Origin: Microbacterium sp.
GTDB taxonomy: Bacteria; Actinomycetota; Actinomycetes; Actinomycetales; Microbacteriaceae
Direction: 5' to 3'
DNA length: 53,433 nt
Assembly: GCA_019510305.1 (NCBI GenBank)
Contig: JAEKKN010000052.1
Span: 1 to 53,433 of the forward strand
Shown here: one piece after another, positions 43,026 to 50,694 of the stretch
How the letters are laid out: each line of letters begins with the position of its first letter
How positions within the stretch are numbered: position 1 is the first letter of the stretch
Made by a program: the position numbers and the translations under genes
The notes under the pieces: generated by a model
Databases searched by the model: none
The model's input: the letters and a program-made list of their open reading frames with translations, nothing else
What the model was told of the DNA's origin: nothing

Positions 43026-43109
43026 ACAGTACGCGGAACGACGCGGGAGGCCGGGACATCCTCACGTTTTCCTTACGGGGCTGCGGGCGGCCCTCACGGA
43101 ATCCTCACG
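43026..43109 (-). promoter_or_regulatory. ktrB promoter with two pairs of 11-bp-period repeats
   Basis: On the minus strand CGTGAGG (43109-43103), CGTGAGG (43098-43092), CGTAAGG (43077-43071) and CGTGAGG (43066-43060) form two pairs, each with an 11-bp period, 21 bp apart. The near pair ends at -42 and -53 from the leaderless GTG at 43018, the same positions as before the KimA-like gene. The distal pair, CGTGAGGATTCCGTGAGGG, matches the distal pair there at 17 of 19 positions. Confidence 0.72.
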
Positions 43110-43124
43110 GCCCGCGTACCTGCT

Positions 43125-44132
43125 CTACTGGAGCCGCGCGGTCGTGCCTCGGACGTTCAGTTCGTACGGCAGCGCCCCGGGCGCCCGGCTGGTGCCGTCG
43201 TCAGCGAGCCTCGCGAGCACGGCATCCGCGGCCCTCTCGCCCTGCCCGAGCGGGAACTGATCGACCGTCGTCAGCTTGAAGAACTCTCCGAGCTCGTGGC
43301 CGTCGATGCCGACGATCGAGAGGTCCTCCGGCACTCCGAATCCCAGGTCGCGCGCGGCGAGGATCGCGCCGATAGCCATCTCGTCGGATGCCGCGAACAC
43401 GGCGGTCGGACGGGGTCCTGGCCGACCGAGAAGCTGCTTCGCGGCACGATAGCCGCCCTCGACCGTGAAGTCGGCCGGCTCGAGGAACGCCGGATTCAGC
43501 GGGATGCCGGCCTTGGCGAGCGCCTTCTCGAAGCCGAGGCGGCGGTTCGTCGGGATGTGGAAGTCGAGGTCGAACTCGGGGTTGGCGCCGATGTGCGCGA
43601 TGTCGTGGTGGCCGAGGCCGATCAGGTGCTCGGTCGCGAGCTGGGCGACGGCGACGTCGTCGACCGTGAGGGTGTCGAGTTTCGGGTTCGGTCCGCCGAT
43701 CGCGATCACAGGCAGCCCCAGATCGAGCAGATACTGCGTCTCGTCCTCGTCGAGTTCGATCGACACGGCGATCACGGCGTCCACGCGCTGGCGGCGCAGG
43801 AACGTGTCGAACACGTGCCGACGCACGTCCTTGTCGGCGGTGATGTTGTAGAGGGTGATGTCGTAGCCCTCGCGCATCAGCGCGGCGGAGACCCCCGAGA
43901 GCACGGTGCTGAAGAACCAGCGGTCCAGGAACGGCACGATCACGCCGATGTTGCGCGTGCGGCCGGAGGCGAGGCTCGACGCGCGCGAAGAGACGACGTA
44001 GCCCAGCGACTTCGCGGCCGCCTGAACGCGCTCGCGGGCGGACTCGGACACGTGGCCCCGCCCGCTCAGCGCGCGCGAGACCGTCGCGGTCGAGACTCCG
44101 GCGAGCCGGGCGACTTCATCGATGCTCGCCAT
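43125..44132 (-). CDS. LacI-family transcriptional repressor
   Basis: A 335-residue regulator. The N-terminal HTH is ASIDEVARLAGVSTATVSRALSG (about residues 2-24) with hinge helix SSRASSLASGRT; the sugar-binding core begins NIGVIVPFLDRWFFSTVLSG (about 61-80). The gene lies downstream of an alpha-glucosidase gene in the same orientation, and a LacI-type operator overlaps that gene's promoter, so it probably controls alpha-glucoside use. The effector sugar is not identifiable by eye. It ends 16 bp from the ktrB repeat array but reads in the same direction. Confidence 0.94.
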   Translation of the reverse strand: MASIDEVARLAGVSTATVSRALSGRGHVSESARERVQAAAKSLGYVVSSRASSLASGRTRNIGVIVPFLDRWFFSTVLSGVSAALMREGYDITLYNITADKDVRRHVFDTFLRRQRVDAVIAVSIELDEDETQYLLDLGLPVIAIGGPNPKLDTLTVDDVAVAQLATEHLIGLGHHDIAHIGANPEFDLDFHIPTNRRLGFEKALAKAGIPLNPAFLEPADFTVEGGYRAAKQLLGRPGPRPTAVFAASDEMAIGAILAARDLGFGVPEDLSIVGIDGHELGEFFKLTTVDQFPLGQGERAADAVLARLADDGTSRAPGALPYELNVRGTTARLQ

Positions 44133-44149
44133 GTCTTCTCTCTCTGACT

Positions 44150-44222
44150 CCGTGAGACATCAGATTCCGCGTGAGGCACCACGCGAGCGGTGGTGTCTCA
44201 TGCCGGAACTGATGTCTCACGG
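44150..44222. repeat. 73-bp hairpin element with perfect 14-bp ends
   Basis: CCGTGAGACATCAG (44150-44163) and CTGATGTCTCACGG (44209-44222) are perfect inverted repeats; the inner 19 nt on each side also pair at about 14 positions (CACCAC/GTGGTG near the loop). It fills the gap between the alpha-glucosidase stop and the LacI start. It could be a MITE-like element or attenuate read-through. Confidence 0.85.
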
Positions 44223-44233
44223 TCGGGGGCGGC

Positions 44234-45895
44234 TCAGGCCTTGGTGTACCAGATAGTCGTGTCGACCGGCAGCGATGTGCCCTCGAACGGCTGGCTCTTC
44301 AGCACGACGCTCGCACCGGCCGGGAGCGCCAGCGGCTTCGTGCCGAGGTTGGCGAGCACATGGACGTCTCCGCGTCGGAACGCCACGGCATCCTTCCCCG
44401 CGTCCTCCCACACCAGAGAACCTGCGCCGAAGCCGTGCTCGCGGCGGGCGGCCAGCAGCTCCTTGTACAGCGAGAGCGTCGAGAGGGGGTCGCCCTCTTC
44501 GGTGTCGCGTGAGTACGCGGCCCAGTCGGCGGGCTGCGGCAGCCACGACAGGCCGGTCTCGTTGAAGCCGAAGGCCGGAGCATCCGCCTCCCACGGCAGC
44601 GGCACACGGCATCCGTCGCGTCCGTACCGCTCGCCGTTCGTGCGGAACCACGTCGGGTCCTGACGGAACTCGTCGGGGATCTCCATCGCCTCGGGCAGTC
44701 CGAGCTCTTCGCCCTGGTACAGGTAGGCGGAGCCGGGGAGGGCGAGCATGAGCGTCGTCGCCGCACGGGCGCGCGCCAGACCGATCTTCGTGTCGGGCTT
44801 GTTCGGCGTGTTCGGGCCGATGCCCTCGCCCTGCGGGTTCTCGTCGGTGAGGGCGAGGCGGGTCGCGTGACGGACGACGTCGTGGTTCGACAGCACCCAG
44901 GTGCTGGGCGCGCCGACCGCACCGAACTCGTCGAGGGATTCGCGGATGACGTCGCCGAGAGCCTTCGCGTCCCACGGGGTCATCAGGTACGGGAAGTTGA
45001 AGGTCTGGTGCATCTCGTCAGGGCGCACCCACAGAGCCGTCTTCTTGAGCGTGGGCAGCCAGGCCTCGCCGCACAGGGCGCGGTCTCCGTCGTACTCGGC
45101 GAGCACCTTGTGCCAGTCGCGGTAGATGTCGTGCACGGCGTCCTGTCCCCAGTACGGCACGTTCTCCTCGCCGCCGCCCATGGAATCGGCATCGGCCACG
45201 GGGGCGTAGTCGGGGAGACCCGCCTCCTTGACCATGCCGTGCGCCACGTCGACGCGGAAGCCGTCGACGCCGCGGTCGAGCCAGAAGCGCAGGATGCTGC
45301 GGAACTCCTCCTTGACCTCTTCGTTGGTCCAGTCGAAGTCGGGCTGGGTGGCGTCGAAGATGTGCAGGTACCACTGGCCCGGGGTGCCGTCGGCTTCGGT
45401 GATGCGCTCCCACATGCCGCCGCCGAACACGGACTCCCAGTTGTTCGGGGGGAGCTCGCCGTTCTTGCCGCGGCCGTCGCGGAACACGTAGCGGGCCCGC
45501 TCGGGGCTGCCGGGCGCCGCCTTGAGCGCCTCCTGGAACCAGACGTGCTGGTCGGAGGAGTGGTTCGGGACGAGGTCGACGATGACGCGGATGCCGCGCG
45601 CGTGCGACTCTTCGAGCATGCGGTCGAAGTCCGCCAGCGTGCCGAAGAGCGGGTCGACGTCGCGGTAGTCCGCCACGTCGTAGCCGGCGTCGCGCTGCGG
45701 CGAGGTCATGAACGGGCTCAGCCAGATCGCGTCGACGCCGAGTTCTTTGAGGGAGTCGAGGCGGCTCGTGATGCCGGGCAGGTCGCCGATGCCGTCACCC
45801 GACGCGTCGGCGAAGGACCGGGGGTAGATCTGGTAGATGACCGCGCTGCGCCACCACTCGGAACCGGGGGCTGCGATCTGCTCAAGCTGTGCCAT
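44234..45895 (-). CDS. GH13 alpha-glucosidase (oligo-1,6-/maltooligosaccharide type)
   Basis: A 553-residue cytoplasmic family-13 glucosidase that releases glucose from alpha-linked oligosaccharides such as maltose, isomaltose or trehalose-like sugars. The start WWRSAVIYQIYPRSFAD and DLVPNHSSDQH are typical. Catalytic residues are Asp216 (GFRVDVAHG), Glu277 (CGEAW) and Asp339 (LSNHDVVRH). The GFRVDVAHGMVKE context is that of alpha-1,4-glucosidases (Val after the nucleophile). A LacI operator lies directly before the start, and ACTAAT-like -10 spacing suggests a leaderless mRNA. No transporter is adjacent. Confidence 0.95.
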   Translation of the reverse strand: MAQLEQIAAPGSEWWRSAVIYQIYPRSFADASGDGIGDLPGITSRLDSLKELGVDAIWLSPFMTSPQRDAGYDVADYRDVDPLFGTLADFDRMLEESHARGIRVIVDLVPNHSSDQHVWFQEALKAAPGSPERARYVFRDGRGKNGELPPNNWESVFGGGMWERITEADGTPGQWYLHIFDATQPDFDWTNEEVKEEFRSILRFWLDRGVDGFRVDVAHGMVKEAGLPDYAPVADADSMGGGEENVPYWGQDAVHDIYRDWHKVLAEYDGDRALCGEAWLPTLKKTALWVRPDEMHQTFNFPYLMTPWDAKALGDVIRESLDEFGAVGAPSTWVLSNHDVVRHATRLALTDENPQGEGIGPNTPNKPDTKIGLARARAATTLMLALPGSAYLYQGEELGLPEAMEIPDEFRQDPTWFRTNGERYGRDGCRVPLPWEADAPAFGFNETGLSWLPQPADWAAYSRDTEEGDPLSTLSLYKELLAARREHGFGAGSLVWEDAGKDAVAFRRGDVHVLANLGTKPLALPAGASVVLKSQPFEGTSLPVDTTIWYTKA

Positions 45896-45907
45896 GCGAT
45901 CAGATTA

Positions 45908-45923
45908 GTGCAAACGCTTACAC
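45908..45923. promoter_or_regulatory. LacI-type operator before the alpha-glucosidase gene
   Basis: GTGCAAACGCTTACAC is a near-palindrome with the central CG (AAACGCTT) typical of LacI/GalR operators. It lies 13-28 bp upstream of the start codon, where it would cover the promoter. The rest of the 45896-46089 gap shows nothing else clear. Confidence 0.75.
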
Positions 45924-46089
45924 TCGCGCCAGGGAGGGAATCGAATCGGTTCGGAATCGGTGCGGACAGCGTCGGTTGCGGGAGTTGTTGCATGGCCCTG
46001 CGCCACCATTTCGGGGATGTGCCGGTGCGGTCCCCGGCGCCGCCGTGCCGGGGAGTAGTGTGGCGGCATCCGATCCGATGGAGGCTGTC

Positions 46090-46518
46090 ATGGTTCCCGA
46101 GATCAACTACTGGGCTGTTCTGCTTGCAACCGCGTCGAGCATGATCGTCGGCTCGATCTGGTACGCACCGAAGGTTTTCGGCACGCGCTGGTCGAAGCTC
46201 GCGAACGTCGACATGGATCGCCCCGGTGCCAGCGCGACCATGGCGATCATCACGACGGTGATCGTGAGCTTCATCACGGCATGGGTGCTCGCCGGAGCAT
46301 CCGCCATCGCCTGGCACTTCTACGGCGGGGGATTCTTCTGGAGCGCGGTCGTCACGGCCGTGACGCTGTGGGCGGGCTTCACCGCGGCCCGCTTCATCAC
46401 CCACGATGCCTTCGAAGGGCGATCCACGAGGCTCACGACGCTGAACATCGCGCATGAACTCGTGACCGTCGTCGTGATGGCCGTGATCATCGGGGTCTGG
46501 CCCCCGGCGCTCGGCTAG
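46090..46518 (+). CDS. DUF1761 small membrane protein
   Basis: A 142-residue protein with four hydrophobic helices. INYWAVLLATASSMIVGSIWYAPKVFGTRWSKL (about residues 5-37) is the DUF1761 signature, in which a conserved W-Y-P region follows the first helix; the remaining helices end with IAHELVTVVVMAVIIGVW. Function of the family is unknown. GGAGG lies 5 nt before the ATG at 46090; an upstream ATG at 46078 overlaps that site and is less likely. Its stop and that of the convergent VOC gene share CTAG. Confidence 0.88.
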   Translation: MVPEINYWAVLLATASSMIVGSIWYAPKVFGTRWSKLANVDMDRPGASATMAIITTVIVSFITAWVLAGASAIAWHFYGGGFFWSAVVTAVTLWAGFTAARFITHDAFEGRSTRLTTLNIAHELVTVVVMAVIIGVWPPALG

Positions 46519-46970
46519 GCGTTCGCGCCCTTCCTGAGATCCTGCGCGAACATCACCAGGATGCCGCTGGGCCCGCGCAGGTAGGTGAGCTTGTAGACGT
46601 CCTCGTAGGTGGCGACTCCGCGAAGCGGGTGGAACCCGTGCCGGGCAGCGATCGCGAGCGACTCGTCGATGTCGTCGACCGAGAAAGCGACGCGGTGCAT
46701 GCCGATCTCGTTCGGGAGCGTGGGCTCCGTCTCGATCGCCTCGGGGTGGATGTACTCGAAGAACTCCAGCTGCCCGCGACCGTCCGGCGTCTGCAGCACG
46801 GCGATCTTCGCGTGGTTGCCGTCGAGCCCGACCGCCGTGTCGGCCCATTCGCCGCTGATGGTGTCGCGACCGAGAACCGTGAGGCCCAGATCGATGAAGA
46901 AGGCGATGGTCTCGTCGAGATCGCGTACGGCGATGCCGACATTCTCCAGTGTGATGGGCATGCACGGCAT
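46515..46970 (-). CDS. VOC-family (glyoxalase/dioxygenase-like) protein
   Basis: A 151-residue vicinal-oxygen-chelate protein with two beta-alpha-beta modules: ITLENVGIAVRDLDETIAFFIDLGL (about residues 6-30) and IGMHRVAFSVDDIDESLAIAARHG (about 89-112). Candidate metal ligands include His91 and the Glu in FFEYIHPEAIE. The pattern resembles lactoylglutathione lyase/methylmalonyl-CoA epimerase relatives, but substrate is unknown. The ATG at 46970 or one at 46961 may be used. Stop codon shared with DUF1761 in CTAG (46515-46518). Confidence 0.85.
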   Translation of the reverse strand: MPCMPITLENVGIAVRDLDETIAFFIDLGLTVLGRDTISGEWADTAVGLDGNHAKIAVLQTPDGRGQLEFFEYIHPEAIETEPTLPNEIGMHRVAFSVDDIDESLAIAARHGFHPLRGVATYEDVYKLTYLRGPSGILVMFAQDLRKGANA

Positions 46971-47012
46971 GCTACTCGTCGGTCCGCTTTCACGGTGGGT
47001 GTTCGCCTGGTA

Positions 47013-47090
47013 CGTCTGCAGGAACGGGGCACGAATGCGGGACGAGAAGTCGGCGGATGCTCCTGCGGACGTGCCTAGGTCCTGCAGACG
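47013..47090. repeat. Inverted/direct 11-bp repeat set downstream of purQ
   Basis: CGTCTGCAGGA (47013-47023) is the exact inverse of TCCTGCAGACG (47080-47090), and TCCTGCGGACG (47061-47071) is a one-change direct copy. The layout, two direct and one inverted unit, matches the unrelated sequence at 38550-38649. It lies between the purQ stop and the next minus-strand gene and could end the purSQ transcript. Confidence 0.75.
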
Positions 47091-47131
47091 TCCCGAGGGT
47101 GAGGCGACCGGCGCGGACGCGGCGCGGTGGT

Positions 47132-47835
<704 letters not shown>

Positions 47836-47839
<4 letters not shown>

Positions 47840-48084
47840 TCGGCGACCTCGATGCCGACGACGTCTTCGATCACGGAGTTGGAGAGCACCTCGTCTGCGA
47901 TGCGACGGGCCTCGGCGAGGATCTCGTCGGTGACCTCGCCCTCGACGGTGAGCTCGAAGCGCTTGCCGATGCGGACATCGGTGAAGCCCTCGACGCCCAG
48001 ACGCGCGAATGCGCCGGACACGGCCTTCCCCTGCGGGTCGAGCAGTTCGGGCTTGGGCATGACGTCGACGACGATGGTGGGCAT
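47836..48084 (-). CDS. purS: Phosphoribosylformylglycinamidine synthase subunit PurS
   Basis: An 82-residue small subunit that bridges PurQ and PurL. The sequence [21 protein letters not shown] starts the fold and [16 protein letters not shown] is the second conserved block; both are characteristic of PurS. The ATG at 48084, with GGAGCG upstream, is chosen over an earlier in-frame GTG-like start at 48102. It is translationally coupled to purQ by GTGA. Confidence 0.95.
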
Positions 48085-48170
48085 GAACGCTCCAGGACTC
48101 ACAGGCAGACGGGCGGCACCAGTCTACCGGCTTGCGCAAGTCGACTTACGCGAGCTCCACGGCCGCCGAC

Positions 48171-48250
48171 CGCACGGCTTGTCGCCGAGTGCACGGCGCG
48201 TTACCGGGCGGATGCCGTGCACTCGTGGAGTGCACGTGAACTCGACGAGC
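48171..48250. repeat. Dispersed palindromic repeat, family 2, copy B
   Basis: CGAGTGCACGGC (48186-48197) and GCCGTGCACTCG (48214-48225) form a perfect 12-bp inverted repeat; another GTGCAC follows at 48230. About 30 bp from 48171 on nearly matches copy A near 847-876. It lies between apt and the purS promoter. Confidence 0.75.
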
Positions 48251-48264
48251 CCCGATGTGCGGCG

Positions 48265-48798
48265 TCAGGAGGCGTGGAAGACCGTGTGGAGGTCGCCGAC
48301 GGCCTCGCGTCCGCCGAGGCCGTCGATCTCGAACAGCACGGAGATTCCGATCACGTGGCTGCCCAGTCGCTCGACGAGTTCGCGCCCTGCGGCGAGGGTG
48401 CCGCCGGTCGCGAGCACGTCGTCGATGAGCAGGACGCGGGAGCCCGCCGGCAGGTCGTCGTGCATCTCGATGGTGGCGGTGCCGTACTCGAGGGCGTAGT
48501 CGACGGATGCCGCCGGCCGCGGCAGCTTGCCCGCCTTGCGGATCGGGATGAGCCCCACGCCGGCAGCGATCGCGGCGGCTCCGGCGAGGATGAACCCGCG
48601 TGCTTCGATGCCGGCGACCACGTCGAACTGACCGGCGAACGGCGCGATGATCGCGTCGGTGGTCACCTTCAGCGCCTCGGCGTCCGCCAGCAGAGGCGTG
48701 ATGTCGCGGAAGACGATGCCGGGTTCCGGGTAGTCCGGGATCGAGCGGATCAGCGATGCGGCGCGGACGAGGGCGGGGGACAGCTCAGTTTCGGGCAC
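48265..48798 (-). CDS. apt: Adenine phosphoribosyltransferase
   Basis: A 177-residue purine salvage enzyme that joins adenine to PRPP to give AMP. The family's PGIVFRDITPLLAD (about residues 26-39), GIEARGFILA (about 63-72) and the PRPP loop VLLIDDVLATGGT (about 121-133) are all intact. It is upstream of the purSQ pair on the same strand but separated by 180 bp and a hairpin, so it is probably a separate unit; salvage and synthesis genes are nonetheless grouped here. Confidence 0.97.
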   Translation of the reverse strand: MPETELSPALVRAASLIRSIPDYPEPGIVFRDITPLLADAEALKVTTDAIIAPFAGQFDVVAGIEARGFILAGAAAIAAGVGLIPIRKAGKLPRPAASVDYALEYGTATIEMHDDLPAGSRVLLIDDVLATGGTLAAGRELVERLGSHVIGISVLFEIDGLGGREAVGDLHTVFHAS

Positions 48799-48825
48799 TG
48801 GTCAAGGCTACGCCCGCCGAGAGGC

Positions 48826-48882
48826 TTGACAGTCGGTGGACGGCTCCATATGGTTACTGACCAGTAAGTGAGAGCGCTCCCA
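48826..48882 (+). promoter_or_regulatory. Cellulase promoter with CebR-type box
   Basis: A consensus -35 TTGACA (48826-48831), a 17-bp spacer and -10 TATGGT (48849-48854) predict a start near 48861. Directly downstream, TGAGAGCGCTCCCA (48869-48882) differs by one base from the CebR operator TGGGAGCGCTCCCA known from Streptomyces, so cellobiose-type inducer control is expected. Confidence 0.85.
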
Positions 48883-48933
48883 CGACCGGGAGCGACTCTG
48901 GCTGCACAGGATGACATCGCACAAAGGAGTGAC

Positions 48934-50547
48934 ATGATCCACAGACGACCGCGCGCGGGCCTCATGGCCGCCGTCGCACTCATCGGAAGCGCGGTGGTGC
49001 TCGTGCCATCGGCGGTACACGCATCCGCAGCGCCCGTTCCGGCCGCCGAGCCGGACGCGATCGAGGGCCTCGAGCTGTACGTCGATCCGTTGAGCACGAC
49101 GCTCGAGTCGGCGCAGGCGCTCACCGGGCAGGCTCGAGCGGATGCCCAGTTGCTCGCCAGCATCCCCTCCGCGACCTGGTTCACCGGGGGCACTCCCGAA
49201 GAGGTGCACGACGCCGTCGACCGGGTCGTGAGCGATGCCTCTGCAGAAGGAACGCTGCCGGTCCTGGTGGCCTACAACGTGCCCTACCGCGACTGCTCCC
49301 TGTACTCCGCGGGAGGCGCAGCCGACACCGAGGCGTACAACGCCTGGATCGACGCCTTCGCGGACGCGATCGGCGATCGCAAAGCCGTCGTGATGATCGA
49401 ACCAGACGGCCTCGGCGTGATCCCGCACTACACGACCCTCGACGGCAGCCTCGACTCGTGTCGGCCTGCAGAGGCCGATCCCGCGACGGCAGCGCCTGCG
49501 CGCTTCGCGCAGCTCAACCACGCGGTCGACGCCTTCGCTGCGCATCCCGGGGTGCGAAGCTACCTCGACGGCACCAACGCCGCGTGGCTGAACGTCGGCG
49601 AGGTCTCCTCACGGCTCGTGTCCGCCGGCGTCGAACGCGCGACGGGCTTCTTCCTCAACGTCTCCAACTACCTGTACACGGCGAACAATACGGCCTACGG
49701 CACCTGGATCTCATCGTGCATCGCGTATGCCACCCAGGTGGCGGAAGGCGCGTTCGGAGACTGCGGCAACCAGTACTGGAACGGCGGGCCGGCTAATGAC
49801 TGGCAGGGCGTGACGATGTCGCAATACGGCGAATGGGCCTCGGATGCTTCGGACCCCGCCTTGAGCACAGCGGGTCTCGACTCCCGCTACGCCGAGCAGC
49901 TGGGATCGATCGAACCGAGCGCCCGCTTCATCGTCGACACGAGCCGCAACGGAATCGGCCCGTGGGAGTACCCGGCGAACACCTACCCCCAGCATGAAGA
50001 CTGGTGCAACCCTCCTGGGCGCGGAGCCGGTGCCCGGCCGACGACCACCACAGGAGTTCCTCTCGCCGACGCATTCCTGTGGGTCAAGGTGCCAGGCGAG
50101 TCCGACGGCAAGTGCTATCGCGGAACGGGCGGGCCGCTCGATCCGGCACGCGGAATCGAAGACCCTGCGGCGGGTCAATGGTTCCCGGAGCAGGCGCGCG
50201 AACTCGTCTCCTTCGCCTCGCCTCTGATCGAGCCGCTCTCGTGCGACGTCACGATCTCGACCATCCAGCTCGGACGCGTGTTCATGTCGACGGTGTCGGT
50301 CACCAACGCCACTGCCCAGAAGATCGAACCCTGGTCGCTGACCTGGCGCTACGACCAGGGCCAGAAGGTGGTCACGGCCTTGGGTGGGCGATTCACGCAG
50401 CAGGGGACAGAAATCGCGGTGAGCGGCACGAAGCGCTCACCCGGCCTCGACACAGGTGAGACGGCCGGTGTGGTCGTGGTCGGCAAGGGGGATGCGACAG
50501 TGCCCTGGCAGTTACGGCTCAATGGGCGGGTGTGCACCTCGCGGTGA
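48934..50547 (+). CDS. Secreted GH6 cellulase with C-terminal CBM2-like domain
   Basis: A 537-residue secreted glucanase/cellobiohydrolase of family 6. A signal peptide (about residues 1-31) ends near AVHASA. The catalytic domain has LPVLVAYNVPYRDCSLYSAGGA (about 109-130), VVMIEPDGLGVIP with the Asp proton donor (about 152-164), SYLDGTNAAWLN (about 209-220), WDxxNP-like EDWCNPPGRGAG and DAFLWVKVPGESDG. The end, about 440-535, is Cys-bounded and resembles a CBM2 cellulose-binding module, joined with almost no linker. The ATG at 48934 follows AAAGGAGTGAC, the same leader as cebE, and the gene has its own CebR-type box. Confidence 0.93.
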   Translation: MIHRRPRAGLMAAVALIGSAVVLVPSAVHASAAPVPAAEPDAIEGLELYVDPLSTTLESAQALTGQARADAQLLASIPSATWFTGGTPEEVHDAVDRVVSDASAEGTLPVLVAYNVPYRDCSLYSAGGAADTEAYNAWIDAFADAIGDRKAVVMIEPDGLGVIPHYTTLDGSLDSCRPAEADPATAAPARFAQLNHAVDAFAAHPGVRSYLDGTNAAWLNVGEVSSRLVSAGVERATGFFLNVSNYLYTANNTAYGTWISSCIAYATQVAEGAFGDCGNQYWNGGPANDWQGVTMSQYGEWASDASDPALSTAGLDSRYAEQLGSIEPSARFIVDTSRNGIGPWEYPANTYPQHEDWCNPPGRGAGARPTTTTGVPLADAFLWVKVPGESDGKCYRGTGGPLDPARGIEDPAAGQWFPEQARELVSFASPLIEPLSCDVTISTIQLGRVFMSTVSVTNATAQKIEPWSLTWRYDQGQKVVTALGGRFTQQGTEIAVSGTKRSPGLDTGETAGVVVVGKGDATVPWQLRLNGRVCTSR

Positions 50548-50586
50548 CATCGCCGCTCCTCCGCCGAGCGGGCGGTGGGTGAGGGC

Positions 50587-50643
50587 TTGACATTCGTGGG
50601 AGCGCTCCCATAGAGTGCTCTGCAGTTCGTGGGAGCGCTCCCA
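50587..50643 (+). promoter_or_regulatory. cebE promoter with two perfect CebR boxes
   Basis: TTGACA (50587-50592) and TAGAGT (50611-50616) are separated by 18 bp, with a perfect CebR box TGGGAGCGCTCCCA (50597-50610) filling the spacer. A second perfect box (50630-50643) lies downstream of the predicted start, 33 bp from the first. This would block both polymerase binding and clearance. Confidence 0.92.
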
Positions 50644-50694
50644 CGATGTCCCGAAAGCACCACCCACCGCACGACCTGCACAAAGGAGTGACCT

